From Actinomycetospora lemnae (GTDB taxonomy: Bacteria > Actinomycetota > Actinomycetes > Mycobacteriales > Pseudonocardiaceae): a stretch of 64,000 nucleotides of DNA. The stretch spans positions 288,768 through 352,767 of the forward strand of contig NZ_JAQZAO010000007.1 in NCBI RefSeq assembly GCF_028737315.1. Reading direction: 5' to 3'. The position numbers and the translations under genes were made by a program. The notes beneath the pieces were generated by a model, which worked only from the letters and a program-made list of their open reading frames with translations, searched no databases and had not been told where the DNA came from. Within the stretch, counting starts at the first letter, position 1. Each line of letters begins with the position of its first letter. Positions 16,446-25,665 of this stretch are shown here, piece after piece.

Positions 16446-17579
16446 ATGGGACGCGCGGTCGTCGTGGGGGCGGGGCTGGGTGGGCTGGCGAGCGCGATCG
16501 CGCTGCGGCGCGCGGGCTGGGAGGTCACGGTGCTCGAGCGCCGTGACCCGCCGGCGTCGGCCGGCGCGGGCATCGCGCTGTGGCCCAACGCCCTGCGCGC
16601 GCTCGACGCCCTCGGGGTCGGCGACGCGGCCCGGGACGCGGGCACGGTCGAGATCGGTGGCGGCATCCGCACCGCGTCCGGCCGGTGGCTCGCCCACGTC
16701 GACGCGGCGGACCTCCGGCGCCGGCAGGGCGACGGCGTGGTCGTCCTCCCGCGTCCCGACCTGTTCGCCCTGCTGCTCGCCGCCGCCCCGCCGGTGCGCG
16801 CGGGTGCGGGCGTCACCCGCGTCGAGCCCGGCGACGCGGCGACCCCGGCCGTCGTGTGCGACGACGCGGGCGGGCGCCACGCGGCCGAGCTCGTCGTCGC
16901 GGCCGACGGGCTGCGCAGCGCCGTCCGTGGCGGATTGTGTCCCGAGGCCACCGTCCGCGACACCGGACAGACGGCGTTCCGCCTGGTCGCCGACCACGCG
17001 CTCGACGCCGGCGGGGAGACCTGGGGTCGCGGCGACTACGTCGGCCTCGGCCCGCTGCCGGGCGGGCGCACCTACGCCTACGCGGTCGCGCCCAGCACCG
17101 AGGTGCCCGCCGGCGACGACCCCCTGCCCTGGCTGCGCGCCCGCTTCGCCGGGTGGCACGACCCGATCCCCGCGGTGCTCGACGCCGCCGTCGGTCCGGT
17201 GCTCGTGCACCCGCTCGCCGACCTCACCCCGCCGCGCGCCTGGCACCACGGTCGGGTCGCGCTGCTCGGCGACGCCGCGCACGCGATGACGCCGAACCTC
17301 GGGCAGGGCGCGGCGCAGGCGTTCCTCGACGCCGTGGCGCTCGCGCAGGTCGCCACCACCGACCCCGCCTCGCTCGCCGCCTACGAGGCCCGGCGCCGGC
17401 CGGCCGCCGAGGCCGTCGCCCGCCGCTCGCGCACCGCCGGCACCGTCGCCGCCTGGCGCTCGCCGCTCGCGGTGACCGTTCGCAACGCCCTCACCGCCGC
17501 CCTGCCCGCCGCCGCCTCGGCGTCGGCCCTCGACCGCCTGCTCGGCACCCCGCCGGCACCGGAGGAGATGGTCCCGTGA
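16446..17579 (+). CDS. FAD-dependent aromatic monooxygenase
   Basis: Class A flavoprotein monooxygenase, 377 residues. GxGxxG FAD motif (VVVGAGLGGLASAIALRRAGWEVTVLE) at the N-terminus; DG motif VVAADGLRSAVRG; second FAD motif GRVALLGDAAHAMTPNLGQGAAQAFLDAV. These enzymes hydroxylate aromatic or polyketide substrates with NAD(P)H and O2. GAGGAGG precedes ATG 16446. Its stop overlaps the start of the next, frameshifted gene by 4 nt. Regulated probably by the divergent TetR. Confidence 0.9.
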   Translation: MGRAVVVGAGLGGLASAIALRRAGWEVTVLERRDPPASAGAGIALWPNALRALDALGVGDAARDAGTVEIGGGIRTASGRWLAHVDAADLRRRQGDGVVVLPRPDLFALLLAAAPPVRAGAGVTRVEPGDAATPAVVCDDAGGRHAAELVVAADGLRSAVRGGLCPEATVRDTGQTAFRLVADHALDAGGETWGRGDYVGLGPLPGGRTYAYAVAPSTEVPAGDDPLPWLRARFAGWHDPIPAVLDAAVGPVLVHPLADLTPPRAWHHGRVALLGDAAHAMTPNLGQGAAQAFLDAVALAQVATTDPASLAAYEARRRPAAEAVARRSRTAGTVAAWRSPLAVTVRNALTAALPAAASASALDRLLGTPPAPEEMVP

Positions 17580-18537
17580 ACACCACCCACGTCGTCGTCG
17601 GCGCCACCGGCGGCATCGGCCGCGCCGTCTGCGCGGAGCTCGCCCGCCGCGGGCTCCCGATCCGCGCCGTGAGCCGGTCGGGGACACCGGTCGAGGGCGC
17701 CGAGGCGGTCTCCGCCGACGCCGCCGACCCCGCGGCCATGCGCGACGTCTGCCGGGACGCCGCCGCGGTCCACCACTGCGTAACCCGCCCTTCGCCTCCT
17801 GGCGCGCCGTCTTCCCGGCCGCCACGCGGGCGCTGCTCGCGGCCGCCGGCGCGGCGGGCGCGCGGCTCGTCTTCGCCGACGACACGTGGATGTACGGGCG
17901 GGTCGACGGCCCGATGCGCGAGGACACGACGGTCGCGCCGGTCTCGGGGAAGGGCGTGCTGCGGGCGTGGCTCGCCGAGATGGTGCTCGCCGCCCACGCG
18001 CGCGGGGAGGTCGAGACGGTCATCGGCCGGGCGCCGGAGCTGTGGGGCCCGGGCGTGGAGTCGCTGCTCGCCGGCGGGATCTTCGCCGCCGCCGCGCACG
18101 GGCGCACCGCCCGCTGGCCCGGCGACCCCGACCTGCCGGTCACCGCGGGCTACGCCCCCGACGTCGGCGCGGCGCTCGTCGAGCTCGCCCTGGCCCCGGC
18201 GAGCGCGACCGGCCGCGTCTGGCACACGCCCGTGCCGCCGCCGATCACCGGGCGCCTGTTCGTGGAGAAGGTCTACGCCGCCGCCGGCCACCCGCCGCGC
18301 ATCGGGCGCATCACCCCGGCGATGGTCGCCGGCCTGCGGCTCGTGTCACCGGTGGTCCGGGAGGGCGCGGAGCTGCTCTACCAGTTCGAGCAGCCGTTCC
18401 TCGTCGACGACTCCGCGTTCCGCGCGGCCTTCGCCACCCGCGCGACCGACTGGGACTCCGGCGTCGCCGCGACGCTCGCCTGGTACCGCGCGGAGCCCGA
18501 GCGCACGCGCCGCCGCCTGGTGCCGGCGGGGGGCTGA
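17576..18537 (+). pseudogene. NAD-dependent epimerase/dehydratase family gene, 1-nt frameshift
   Basis: From GTG 17576 the frame gives VVVGATGGIGRAVCAELARRG (Rossmann motif) up to AAVHHC (about 17780), then becomes nonsense. In the next frame the family sequence resumes as NPPFASWRAVFPAATRALLAAAG...FADDTWMYGRVDG and runs to TGA 18537. Inserting one G after 'tgcgt' near 17784 restores a continuous protein of about 320 residues. Either a true inactivating deletion or a base-calling error in a G/C-rich run; downstream codon use is still intact, so the event is recent. ATG 17890 could start a 215-residue fragment lacking the NAD-binding half. Confidence 0.8.
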
Positions 18538-18561
18538 GCCGGGCGCGGGCAGAATGGCCGC

Positions 18562-19617
18562 GTGAGCACGCCCCTGGTCCTCGGCATCGAGACGTCCTGC
18601 GACGAGACCGGCGTCGGTCTCGTGTCGGAGGGCCGGCTGCTGGGGGACGCGCTGGCCTCGAGCATGGACGAGCACGCGCGCTTCGGCGGCGTGGTGCCCG
18701 AGGTCGCGGCGCGGGCCCACCTCGAGGCGATGGCGCCGATGGTGCGCACGGCGCTGCGGCGCGCGGAGGTCGACCTCGCCGACGTCACCGCCGTCGCCGT
18801 CACCGCGGGTCCGGGGCTGAGCCCGGCCCTGCAGGTCGGGCTGGCCGCGGGCAAGGCGTACGCGCTGGCCGCGGGCGTCCCGCTCTACGCCGTGCACCAC
18901 CTCGCGGGCCACGCCGCGGTCGACGTCCTCGACCACGGCCCGCTGCCCCCGCGGTGCGTCGCGCTGATCGTCTCGGGCGGCCACACCTCGCTGCTGAGCG
19001 TCGGCGACCTGGCGCGCGACGAGGTGGTGCACCTCGGCGACACCGTCGACGACGCGGCCGGCGAGGCGTTCGACAAGGTCGCGCGGCTGATCGGCCTGCC
19101 CTACCCCGGTGGCCCGGCGATCGACCGCGCCGCGCGCGAGGGCGACCCGCACGCGATCGCCTTCCCGCGCCCGCTCACCGGCCCGTCCGACCCGCCGTGG
19201 ACGTTCTCGTTCTCGGGGCTCAAGACGGCGGTCGCGCGGTGGGTGGAGCGGCAGGACGGCCCGCTGCCGGTGCCCGACATCGCGGCCTCGTTCCAGGAGG
19301 CCGTCGCCGACACCCTCGCCCGCAAGGCCGTCGCCGCCTGCGCGGACCAGGGCGCGGACACCCTGCTCATGGTGGGCGGGGTCGCGGCCAACTCGCGGGT
19401 GCGCGGGCTGGTCGAGGAGCGCTGCGCCGCCGCCGGGATCACGCTGCGCGTCCCGCCGATCCGGCTGTGCACCGACAACGGCGCGATGGTCGCCGCCCTC
19501 GGTGACCTGCTCGTCCGCGCCGACGTCGAGCCCGACCCCCTCGACGTCGCCGCCGACCCGCGGGCGCGGCTGACCGGGGCGCTGCTGCACGGGACACGGC
19601 CCGTCGCCGTGGGCTGA
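18562..19617 (+). CDS. tsaD: tRNA N6-adenosine threonylcarbamoyltransferase
   Basis: Transfers threonylcarbamoyl to A37 of ANN-decoding tRNAs; works with TsaB and TsaE in the cytosol. 351 residues. [10 protein letters not shown] at the N-terminus, metal-binding [29 protein letters not shown], and CTDNGAMVA near the end: all family signatures. GTG 18562. The usual neighbours (tsaB, rimI, groES) are absent, so tsaD is relocated here. Confidence 0.97.
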   Translation: MSTPLVLGIETSCDETGVGLVSEGRLLGDALASSMDEHARFGGVVPEVAARAHLEAMAPMVRTALRRAEVDLADVTAVAVTAGPGLSPALQVGLAAGKAYALAAGVPLYAVHHLAGHAAVDVLDHGPLPPRCVALIVSGGHTSLLSVGDLARDEVVHLGDTVDDAAGEAFDKVARLIGLPYPGGPAIDRAAREGDPHAIAFPRPLTGPSDPPWTFSFSGLKTAVARWVERQDGPLPVPDIAASFQEAVADTLARKAVAACADQGADTLLMVGGVAANSRVRGLVEERCAAAGITLRVPPIRLCTDNGAMVAALGDLLVRADVEPDPLDVAADPRARLTGALLHGTRPVAVG

Positions 19618-19678
19618 GATCACCCCTGTCGGACCTCTCACGTTGTCGCCCGGTCGGCGCGCCGGTACCGGTGGAGGG

Positions 19679-19885
19679 GTGCCCGGTCTCCGCGCGGTCC
19701 TCGACGACCAGCCGTACCCGCTGCGCCGCTGGCAGATCCTCGTCGCGGCCGACGACTACGGCGTCGACGCCCGCACGCGCACGAAGCTGGAGCAGATCCC
19801 CGACCGCCCGTACCTCGACAGCGGCGACGTGATGATCGAACTGGCCATGACCCCGGCGCACCTGGCGGCGCGCACCCCGCTGTAG
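19679..19885 (+). CDS. Small DUF2795-like protein
   Basis: 68 residues from GTG 19679 (TTG 19643 would add 12). The pattern LRAVLDDQPYPLRRWQILVAADDYGVDARTRTKLEQIPDRPYLDSGDVMIEL fits DUF2795: a two-helix start followed by LPDR-Y-x-S-x-DV. These short proteins are frequent in actinobacteria; function unknown. Converges on the PP2C gene. Confidence 0.6.
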   Translation: MPGLRAVLDDQPYPLRRWQILVAADDYGVDARTRTKLEQIPDRPYLDSGDVMIELAMTPAHLAARTPL

Positions 19886-19886
19886 C

Positions 19887-20762
19887 TCAGCCGGCGGGCG
19901 CGAGCGCGAGCACCACCGCGGTGGCGTTGTCGTGCCCGCCCTCGTCGAGCGCGGCGACGACGAGCGCGCGCGCCGCGGCGTGGACGGTCTCGCGGTCGGT
20001 GGGCGTCCCGTCGAGCAGGCCCGCGAGCACCGCGGCGTCGGGCAGGTGGTTCCACACCCCGTCGCTGCACAGCAGCAGGACCCCGTGCTCGTCGAGCTCC
20101 CAGCTGCGGTGCCGGGCGACGACGTCGGGCGCGTCGGCGGCCAGCCAGCGGGTGATGACGTGGGCCCGGGGGTCGGAGAGCGCGTCGTCGGCACCGACCA
20201 TGCCCGCGGCCACCATCTCCGCGGCCCACGAGTCGTCCTCGGTGAGCACCGTCGACTCGTCGGGCGAGCCGGGGCAGAGCCAGTAGGCGCGGCTGTCGCC
20301 GGCCCAGCTCACGACGGCCCGCCCGGCGTCGAGCACGGCCGCGACGTAGGTGCAGGCCGGCGCCTGGCCGCTGCCGGGCGCGAGCGCGGCGACGGCCTTG
20401 CGCGCGGCCTCGGCGGCGCTGGCGGCGGCGTCGTCGAGGTCCTGCCCGTCGGCGAGCGCCTCGTGCCCGGCCGCGACGGCGACGTCGCAGGCGGTGCGCG
20501 ACGCGGTGTCCCCGCCGGGCACCGACGCGACGCCGTCGCAGACCACCGCGACGACGGCCGGCGTGCCCTCGGCCGTCGCCGCGCGGCAGAGCGCGAAGGA
20601 GTCCTCGTTGCGGCGGCGACGGTGCCCGCGGTCGGTGACGCCGGCGCCCAGGACCACCGGACCGGTCGACGCGGCGGGCTCGTCGAGCACCTCCTCGGCG
20701 TGCTCGGCGCCCGCGAACGAGTGGGAGGACGTGGGGGAGGCGGACGCGGGCTCGATCGGCAC
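19887..20762 (-). CDS. PP2C-family Ser/Thr protein phosphatase
   Basis: Metal-dependent phosphatase, 291 residues from GTG 20762 (GGGAG 5 nt upstream; GTG 20768 lies too close to that site). Motifs in order: GHRRRRNEDSFAL, VVAVVCDGVASVPGGDTAS (metal Asp), AVVSWAGDSRAYW, LLLCSDGVWNHL, EGGHDNATAVVL (metal Asp). No membrane segment. It may counteract the kinase at 23.6-25.4 kb, but they are not an operon. Confidence 0.9.
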   Translation of the reverse strand: MPIEPASASPTSSHSFAGAEHAEEVLDEPAASTGPVVLGAGVTDRGHRRRRNEDSFALCRAATAEGTPAVVAVVCDGVASVPGGDTASRTACDVAVAAGHEALADGQDLDDAAASAAEAARKAVAALAPGSGQAPACTYVAAVLDAGRAVVSWAGDSRAYWLCPGSPDESTVLTEDDSWAAEMVAAGMVGADDALSDPRAHVITRWLAADAPDVVARHRSWELDEHGVLLLCSDGVWNHLPDAAVLAGLLDGTPTDRETVHAAARALVVAALDEGGHDNATAVVLALAPAG

Positions 20763-20986
20763 GGGCACTCCCTACACCCTCGGGACCGCGAGGGCCGGGA
20801 CGACGCGGTCGGCCGGGGGCGCCGATCCGCCCGACGGGTGGGTCGGGGCGTGCACCGGTCGGCGCACGGGCTCCAGGACGATCACCGGCAGCCCCCTCCC
20901 GCGACGACCCGGCGGTACCCGGGTCGTGCACCGGAGGGTAGCCGTTCCCGCGAACGGGTGGTGGCCCGCGCCGGATCGATCTGGTG

Positions 20987-21529
20987 TCAGTTCCAGCCGT
21001 AGCCGTCGCGCAGCTCGGCCGCGACCCGCTCGTACCGGTCGGCGGGCATGACCGCGCCCTCGCGGCGGATGCCGTGCTCGGGGATCTCGAGGACGCGGTC
21101 GAGACGGACGAACGAGTCGCGGCCCTCGCGGTCCCAGGCGCCGGAGCCGACCGGGAGCCAGTGGGCGTCGTCGCGGCGGTGCTCCTGGCTGGAGAGCATG
21201 AGGCCGAGCAGCTCGCCCTGCCCGGCGCGCGCGACGACCAGCACCGGGCGGTCCTTGCCCTGCGAGGCGTCCTCCTCGTAGGGCACCCAGGTCCACACGA
21301 CCTCGCCCGGGTCGGCGGCCCCGTCGAGGTCGGGCTGGTAGGAGATCGAGCGCGCGAGGTCCCGCGCCGGCGCGGCGCGCACGCCCGGCGCCGGGGCGGG
21401 AGCCGGCGGCCGCGGTCCCTGCGGCCCGCGCCGCTCACCCTGCTGCCTGCCCTGCCCGTCGACCTGCCTGGTCAGCAGGTCCAGCCCGGCCTGCAGCGCC
21501 CGCCCGACCACGTCCCGGAATCCCGCCAC
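20987..21529 (-). CDS. PemK/MazF-like protein, orphan
   Basis: 180 residues. The first 60 are a basic, Pro/Ala-rich extension. The rest reads PGEVVWTWVPYEEDASQGKDRPVLVVAR, LMLSSQEHRRD, RDSFVRLDRVLEIP: the PemK/MazF endoribonuclease fold in the actinobacterial chromosomal form. No antitoxin gene lies on either side, so it may not be a classical toxin. GTG 21529. Confidence 0.75.
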   Translation of the reverse strand: MAGFRDVVGRALQAGLDLLTRQVDGQGRQQGERRGPQGPRPPAPAPAPGVRAAPARDLARSISYQPDLDGAADPGEVVWTWVPYEEDASQGKDRPVLVVARAGQGELLGLMLSSQEHRRDDAHWLPVGSGAWDREGRDSFVRLDRVLEIPEHGIRREGAVMPADRYERVAAELRDGYGWN

Positions 21530-21594
21530 GGCGCACAGCTTGCCGCCACCGCGGCCCCGGCGGGCACCCGGGGCCCGGGCCGTAGGGTCCGCGC

Positions 21595-23223
21595 GTGACG
21601 GTGCTGGCGCTGGTGGTCGCGGCCCTGTTCGTCGGGGTGGTCCTGGTCGGCGTGGGGGACCGGCTGCGCCTGCCCTGGCCGGTGCTCCTCGTGCTCGTCG
21701 GGGCGGCCGCGGCGTTCGTCCCGGGGATCGACGCCCCCGAGCTCGACCCCGAGCTGATCCTGCCGCTGTTCCTGCCGCCGCTGCTGTTCGCGACGGCGCA
21801 GCGCGCGTCGTGGACGGTGTTCCGCCTGCGGTGGCGGGCGGTGCTGTTCCTCGCCGTGCTGCTGGTGGCGGCGACGATCGCGGTGGTCGGCGCGACCGTC
21901 GTCTGGCTCGTCCCCGGCATCGCCCTCGCCGCCGCGGTGGCCGTCGGGGCGGCGGTCGCCCCGCCCGACCCCGTGGCCGTCGAGGCGGTCGCCGGTCCGG
22001 TGGGGATGCCGCGGCGGCTGGTCAGCGTGCTGCAGAGCGAGGGGCTGTTCAACGACGCGACGGCGCTCGTCGTGTTCCAGGCGGCGGTCGCGGCGGCGGT
22101 CGCGGGGGAGCAGCCCGGGGTCACGACCGCGCTGGAGCTGGTGTGGGCGGCCGTCGGCGCGGTCGCCGTCGGCCTTGGTGCCGCCTGGCTCGCGGGGCAG
22201 CTCGCCGGCCGCCTCACCGACGCCGTCGCCCCGAGCGCCCTGACCCTCGTCCTGCCGTTCGCGGTGTACCTGGCGGCCGACGCCGTCGAGGCCTCGGGCG
22301 TGATCGCCGTCGTCGTCGCCGCGCTGCAGACCCGTCAGCGCGCCGACGCCGACGACGTCGAGCAGCGCCTCATCGGCGGCGCGTTCTGGAACGTCGTCGA
22401 GATGCTGGTGACGGCGGCGGCGTTCGCGCTCATCGGGCTCGAGCTGCGCGCGGTCGTCCAGGACGCCGGCGACCAGCTGGGCGCCATGGTCGCCGACGCC
22501 GCGCTCGTCGCCGTCGTCGTCATCGCCGTGCGCGCGGTGTGGATGCTCGGTGTGCTCGTGACCGTGCGCCGCCGCGGTTCCCCCGCGGGCGCCGCACCGC
22601 GCACGGCCGCCGAGGCCGCGGTGCTGACGTGGTCGGGCATGCGGGGGCTCGCGACGCTCGCGCTCGCCCTGGCGCTGCCGCGGGTCACCGCCGACGGCGC
22701 CCCGTTCCCGTTCCGGACCGAGCTCGTGATCATCGCCGCCGGGGTGCTCGTCGCGACGCTCGTGGTGCCCGGGCTGACGCTGCCGCTGCTGCTGCGTGCG
22801 CTCGGGGTCCGCGAGGGCGAGGAGGTGGGACGGCAGGCCGAGCAGCGCCTCGCGGCCCGGGCCCGGAAGGCGGCGCTGACCGAGCTCGCCTCCCTCGACC
22901 GCGACGCCCTCGGCCTCGACGACACCGTCGGGGAGGAGGTGCTGGGCGAGCTGCGCGCCCGCTTCGCCCGCCTCGGCGCGGGCGAGGGCGGGCCCGGTGC
23001 CGGCGGCGCCCCGGGCGACGACGCCGGCGACCGCGCCGACCACGACCGGCGCCTTGCGGCCCTGCGCCGGCGCCGTGAGCAGTGGACCCGGCTGACGTCG
23101 CTGGCCCTGGCCGCCGCGCGCCGGGAGGTGCTCGCCGCCCGCGCCGAGCCCGGCGTCGACCCCGAGGTCGCCGACCGCGTGCTGCAGCGCCTCGACGTCC
23201 GCTCGCTCGCGACGTCCCGCTGA
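21595..23223 (+). CDS. Cation/proton antiporter, CPA1 (Na+/H+) family
   Basis: 542 residues, about 11-12 membrane segments to residue 405, then a 135-residue charged cytosolic tail. PPDPVAVEAVAGPVGMPRRLVSVLQSEGLFNDATALVV has the paired acidic region of CPA1 exchangers (the ND motif); LTWSGMRGLATLALALALP is the conserved late segment. Plasma-membrane pH and salt homeostasis. GTG 21595. Confidence 0.92.
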   Translation: MTVLALVVAALFVGVVLVGVGDRLRLPWPVLLVLVGAAAAFVPGIDAPELDPELILPLFLPPLLFATAQRASWTVFRLRWRAVLFLAVLLVAATIAVVGATVVWLVPGIALAAAVAVGAAVAPPDPVAVEAVAGPVGMPRRLVSVLQSEGLFNDATALVVFQAAVAAAVAGEQPGVTTALELVWAAVGAVAVGLGAAWLAGQLAGRLTDAVAPSALTLVLPFAVYLAADAVEASGVIAVVVAALQTRQRADADDVEQRLIGGAFWNVVEMLVTAAAFALIGLELRAVVQDAGDQLGAMVADAALVAVVVIAVRAVWMLGVLVTVRRRGSPAGAAPRTAAEAAVLTWSGMRGLATLALALALPRVTADGAPFPFRTELVIIAAGVLVATLVVPGLTLPLLLRALGVREGEEVGRQAEQRLAARARKAALTELASLDRDALGLDDTVGEEVLGELRARFARLGAGEGGPGAGGAPGDDAGDRADHDRRLAALRRRREQWTRLTSLALAAARREVLAARAEPGVDPEVADRVLQRLDVRSLATSR

Positions 23224-23270
23224 CGCGTCGGGCAACGCCGCCGACACATCCCTGCGCGACGATCACCGCC

Positions 23271-23555
23271 ATGCCCGAGGTGCACGTCCGCCTGCGCTGG
23301 CCCGACGGGACCGCGCGCCGCTACTACTCGCCCTCGCTGGTGCTCACCGAGCACGTCGAGGAGGGCGTCGGCTACCCCACCCCGGACCTGCTCGTGCGCG
23401 CCCGCACCGCGCTGACCGAGGCGAGCGAGCGCGTCCGGGCCCGCTACGGGTTCCCGTGCCGCCTCGCCGCGGCGTCGCTGGCCGCGATCGAGCAGGACGC
23501 GGAGCGCCACGGCACGACGCCGGGCGTGGTGCGGGTCGAGGGCTTCGACCGCTGA
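23271..23555 (+). CDS. MSMEG_0570-family nitrogen starvation response protein
   Basis: 94 residues. MPEVHVRLRWPDGTARRYYSPSLVLTEHVEEGVGYP and SERVRARYGFPCRLAAASLAAIEQ match the TIGR family named for MSMEG_0570. The biochemical role is unknown; elsewhere it sits with nitrogen-metabolism gene clusters, which are not present here. ATG 23271. It ends 9 nt from the convergent kinase. Confidence 0.8.
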   Translation: MPEVHVRLRWPDGTARRYYSPSLVLTEHVEEGVGYPTPDLLVRARTALTEASERVRARYGFPCRLAAASLAAIEQDAERHGTTPGVVRVEGFDR

Positions 23556-23564
23556 CGCCGCGGG

Positions 23565-25436
23565 TCAGCGCCCGCCGGTCAGACCGCCCAGTGCCTCGAT
23601 CGCCGGGTCGACGAGCGCCCGCCGCGTGGTGGTGGTCGTCGGGGCGGTGGTGGTCTCGTCCGCGGAGTCCGCGGACTCCGCGGCCTCGGTGGTCCGGGTC
23701 GTCCCGGTGGCCTCGGTGGTCTCGTCGTCCGCGGGGGTGGTGGTGGTCGGCGCGGACGTCGTGGAGGACGCCGAGGTCGTGGTCGTCGGGGCCGTCGAGC
23801 TGGTGGTGCCCGAGGAGGTCGTGCTCGACGGCGTCGTGGTCGACGTCGGGCGCGTCGGCAGGTTCGGCAGCGTCACCCCCGGCAGACCTGGCAGCCCCTG
23901 GGGGGAGGTCGTGGTCGGAGTGCTGGGCGAGGTGCTCGACGGCGGGGTCGACGAGGTGCTCGACGAGGTGGCCGACGACGGCGGCGACGACGGGCGCTCC
24001 TCGCTCGGCGTGGCAGGGGTGGAGCCCCCGTCGGTGGTCGCGGCCACGCGCCGGGTCTCGCCGTCGGGTTCCGCCGGGGCCGCCGCGCTCGGCTCCGAGC
24101 GCTCGCGCGTGAGCGCGGGGGCCCCGGCGTCCCCGGAGTCCCCGGCGTCGTCGCCGGGCCGTGCGCGCAGGCCGTCGGCGAAGGTGCCGCCACCGCCGGG
24201 GTCGGCGACGATCTCCGCCGTCGGCGGCGGCACGGTGGCCGTCGGCGCGGCGACGGAGCTCCCGCCGTCGGCGGTCCACGCCGAGGCGACGACGACACCG
24301 CCCGCCAGCAGCACCGCGGCGGCGACCGAGGTCGCGACGGCGAACCCGCCCGCGTCGGCGGCCCTGGGGCGGCGTGTGCGCCCGGGCGCCGCGGGGGTCT
24401 CGGCCGTCCCGGAGCTGTCGGCGGTCCCGGGGGACGCGGCGACCGGCGGGAGGCCCAGGGAGCCCGGGGCGGCGCCGGGGACGCCCACCGGGGCGGCCCC
24501 CGGGCCGGCGGTGCCGGCCGCGGCGCCCGGGCGCAGGGTCTCGGTGGTGGCGTCCGGGACGGCGCTGGCGAGGCCCGGACCCGCGAGCGGGGCGACCGCC
24601 GTCAGCGGCGTCAGCGTCTCCGCCGCGAGCGCGGCGCGGCGCAGGCCCACGCACACCTGCTCGGCGGTGGGCCGGTGGGCCGGGTCGTCCGCCGTCATCG
24701 CGTCGAGCAGCGCGACGACCTCGATGTCGAGGCCCGCCGGGATGTCCGGGCGGCGCTCGAGGCGGGCACGGGCGGCGGCCAGGGGCTTGCCGTCGTAGGC
24801 GGGCCGCGCGGTGAGGGCCTCGATCATCACGAGGCCCAGCGCGTAGACGTCGGCGGGCGGCCCGACGGTCTCGCCGCGGACCTGCTCCGGCGCGAGGTAG
24901 GGCGCCGAGCCGACGACGATGCCCGTGTCGGTGATGCGCGGGGCGTCGGCGACGAAGGCGACGCCGAAATCCGAGAGGTGGGCACGGCCGTCGTCGTCGA
25001 ACAACACGTTGCGCGGCGTCACGTCGCGGTGGAGCACACCGGCCCGGTGGACGTGCCCGAGGCCGTCGGCGACCGACGCGACGGCCAGCAGCGTCTCGGT
25101 GACCCCCATCGGGCCGTGCGCGAGCCGGTCGCTGAGGTTGCCGCCGCCGAGCAGCGACATGACCACGAAGGCGCGGCCGGCGACGTGGCCGACGTCGAAG
25201 ACCGGGACCAGGCTCGGGTGGTCGAGCGAGGCCATGAGCGCGACCTCGCGCTCGATCCGCGGGTCGTTCTCCACCGGGAAGATCTTGACTGCGGCGTCGC
25301 GGTCGAGCAGGAGGTCGTGCGCCCGGTAGACCTCGGAGCACGTGCCGCGCCCGATCAGCTCGCCGAGGGCGAAGCGATGCCCGAGCCGGTCGGGGAGCGG
25401 GGGGCCGGGCACGGCGGACGGGTCGTCCTCGGACAT
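23565..25436 (-). CDS. Transmembrane Ser/Thr protein kinase with Thr/Ser-rich outer region
   Basis: 623 residues. Kinase domain 20-285: G-loop IGRGTCSEVY, Lys51 in AVKIF, HRDVTPRN (Asp138), DFG 156-158, APEQVRG. The Lys normally found two residues after the catalytic Asp (HRDxK) is Thr140, an odd feature. One membrane helix (about 375-400, FAVATSVAAAVLLAGGVVVASAW) separates it from a 220-residue outer part very rich in Thr, Ser and Pro, likely cell-wall spanning; no PASTA domain. ATG 25436 is preferred (GGGAGG upstream); the frame is open to 25541. Confidence 0.88.
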   Translation of the reverse strand: MSEDDPSAVPGPPLPDRLGHRFALGELIGRGTCSEVYRAHDLLLDRDAAVKIFPVENDPRIEREVALMASLDHPSLVPVFDVGHVAGRAFVVMSLLGGGNLSDRLAHGPMGVTETLLAVASVADGLGHVHRAGVLHRDVTPRNVLFDDDGRAHLSDFGVAFVADAPRITDTGIVVGSAPYLAPEQVRGETVGPPADVYALGLVMIEALTARPAYDGKPLAAARARLERRPDIPAGLDIEVVALLDAMTADDPAHRPTAEQVCVGLRRAALAAETLTPLTAVAPLAGPGLASAVPDATTETLRPGAAAGTAGPGAAPVGVPGAAPGSLGLPPVAASPGTADSSGTAETPAAPGRTRRPRAADAGGFAVATSVAAAVLLAGGVVVASAWTADGGSSVAAPTATVPPPTAEIVADPGGGGTFADGLRARPGDDAGDSGDAGAPALTRERSEPSAAAPAEPDGETRRVAATTDGGSTPATPSEERPSSPPSSATSSSTSSTPPSSTSPSTPTTTSPQGLPGLPGVTLPNLPTRPTSTTTPSSTTSSGTTSSTAPTTTTSASSTTSAPTTTTPADDETTEATGTTRTTEAAESADSADETTTAPTTTTTRRALVDPAIEALGGLTGGR

Positions 25437-25611
25437 ACCTGCCTCCCCCTCCCCGGACTCCGATCTCCATCCTTCCACCTCCTCTACCCGGATCGGGGCA
25501 CATCGACATACCGGATTCGCGAATTCGGATGACGGACGCAACCCCGTCGGCCAACGGTCGCGCGCCGATCACCCCCTCCGGGTGACGCGCCACGCAGGCC
25601 CGCGTGGAGCA

Positions 25612-25640
25612 TTGACAGAAATTGCAGTGACGAGTACAAC
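25612..25640 (+). promoter_or_regulatory. Consensus sigma-70 promoter
   Basis: TTGACA (25612-25617), 17-bp spacer, TACAAC (25635-25640). A perfect -35 is rare in this GC-rich window and is set in locally AT-rich DNA. Drives the MerR-type gene and its coupled Cys-rich peptide. Confidence 0.75.
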
Positions 25641-25665
25641 TTCTTGACGTCTGCCCTGCTCAGCG

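Noticed and set aside
20987..21529. Toxin-antitoxin module
   Set aside because: The PemK-like gene has no antitoxin gene on either side.
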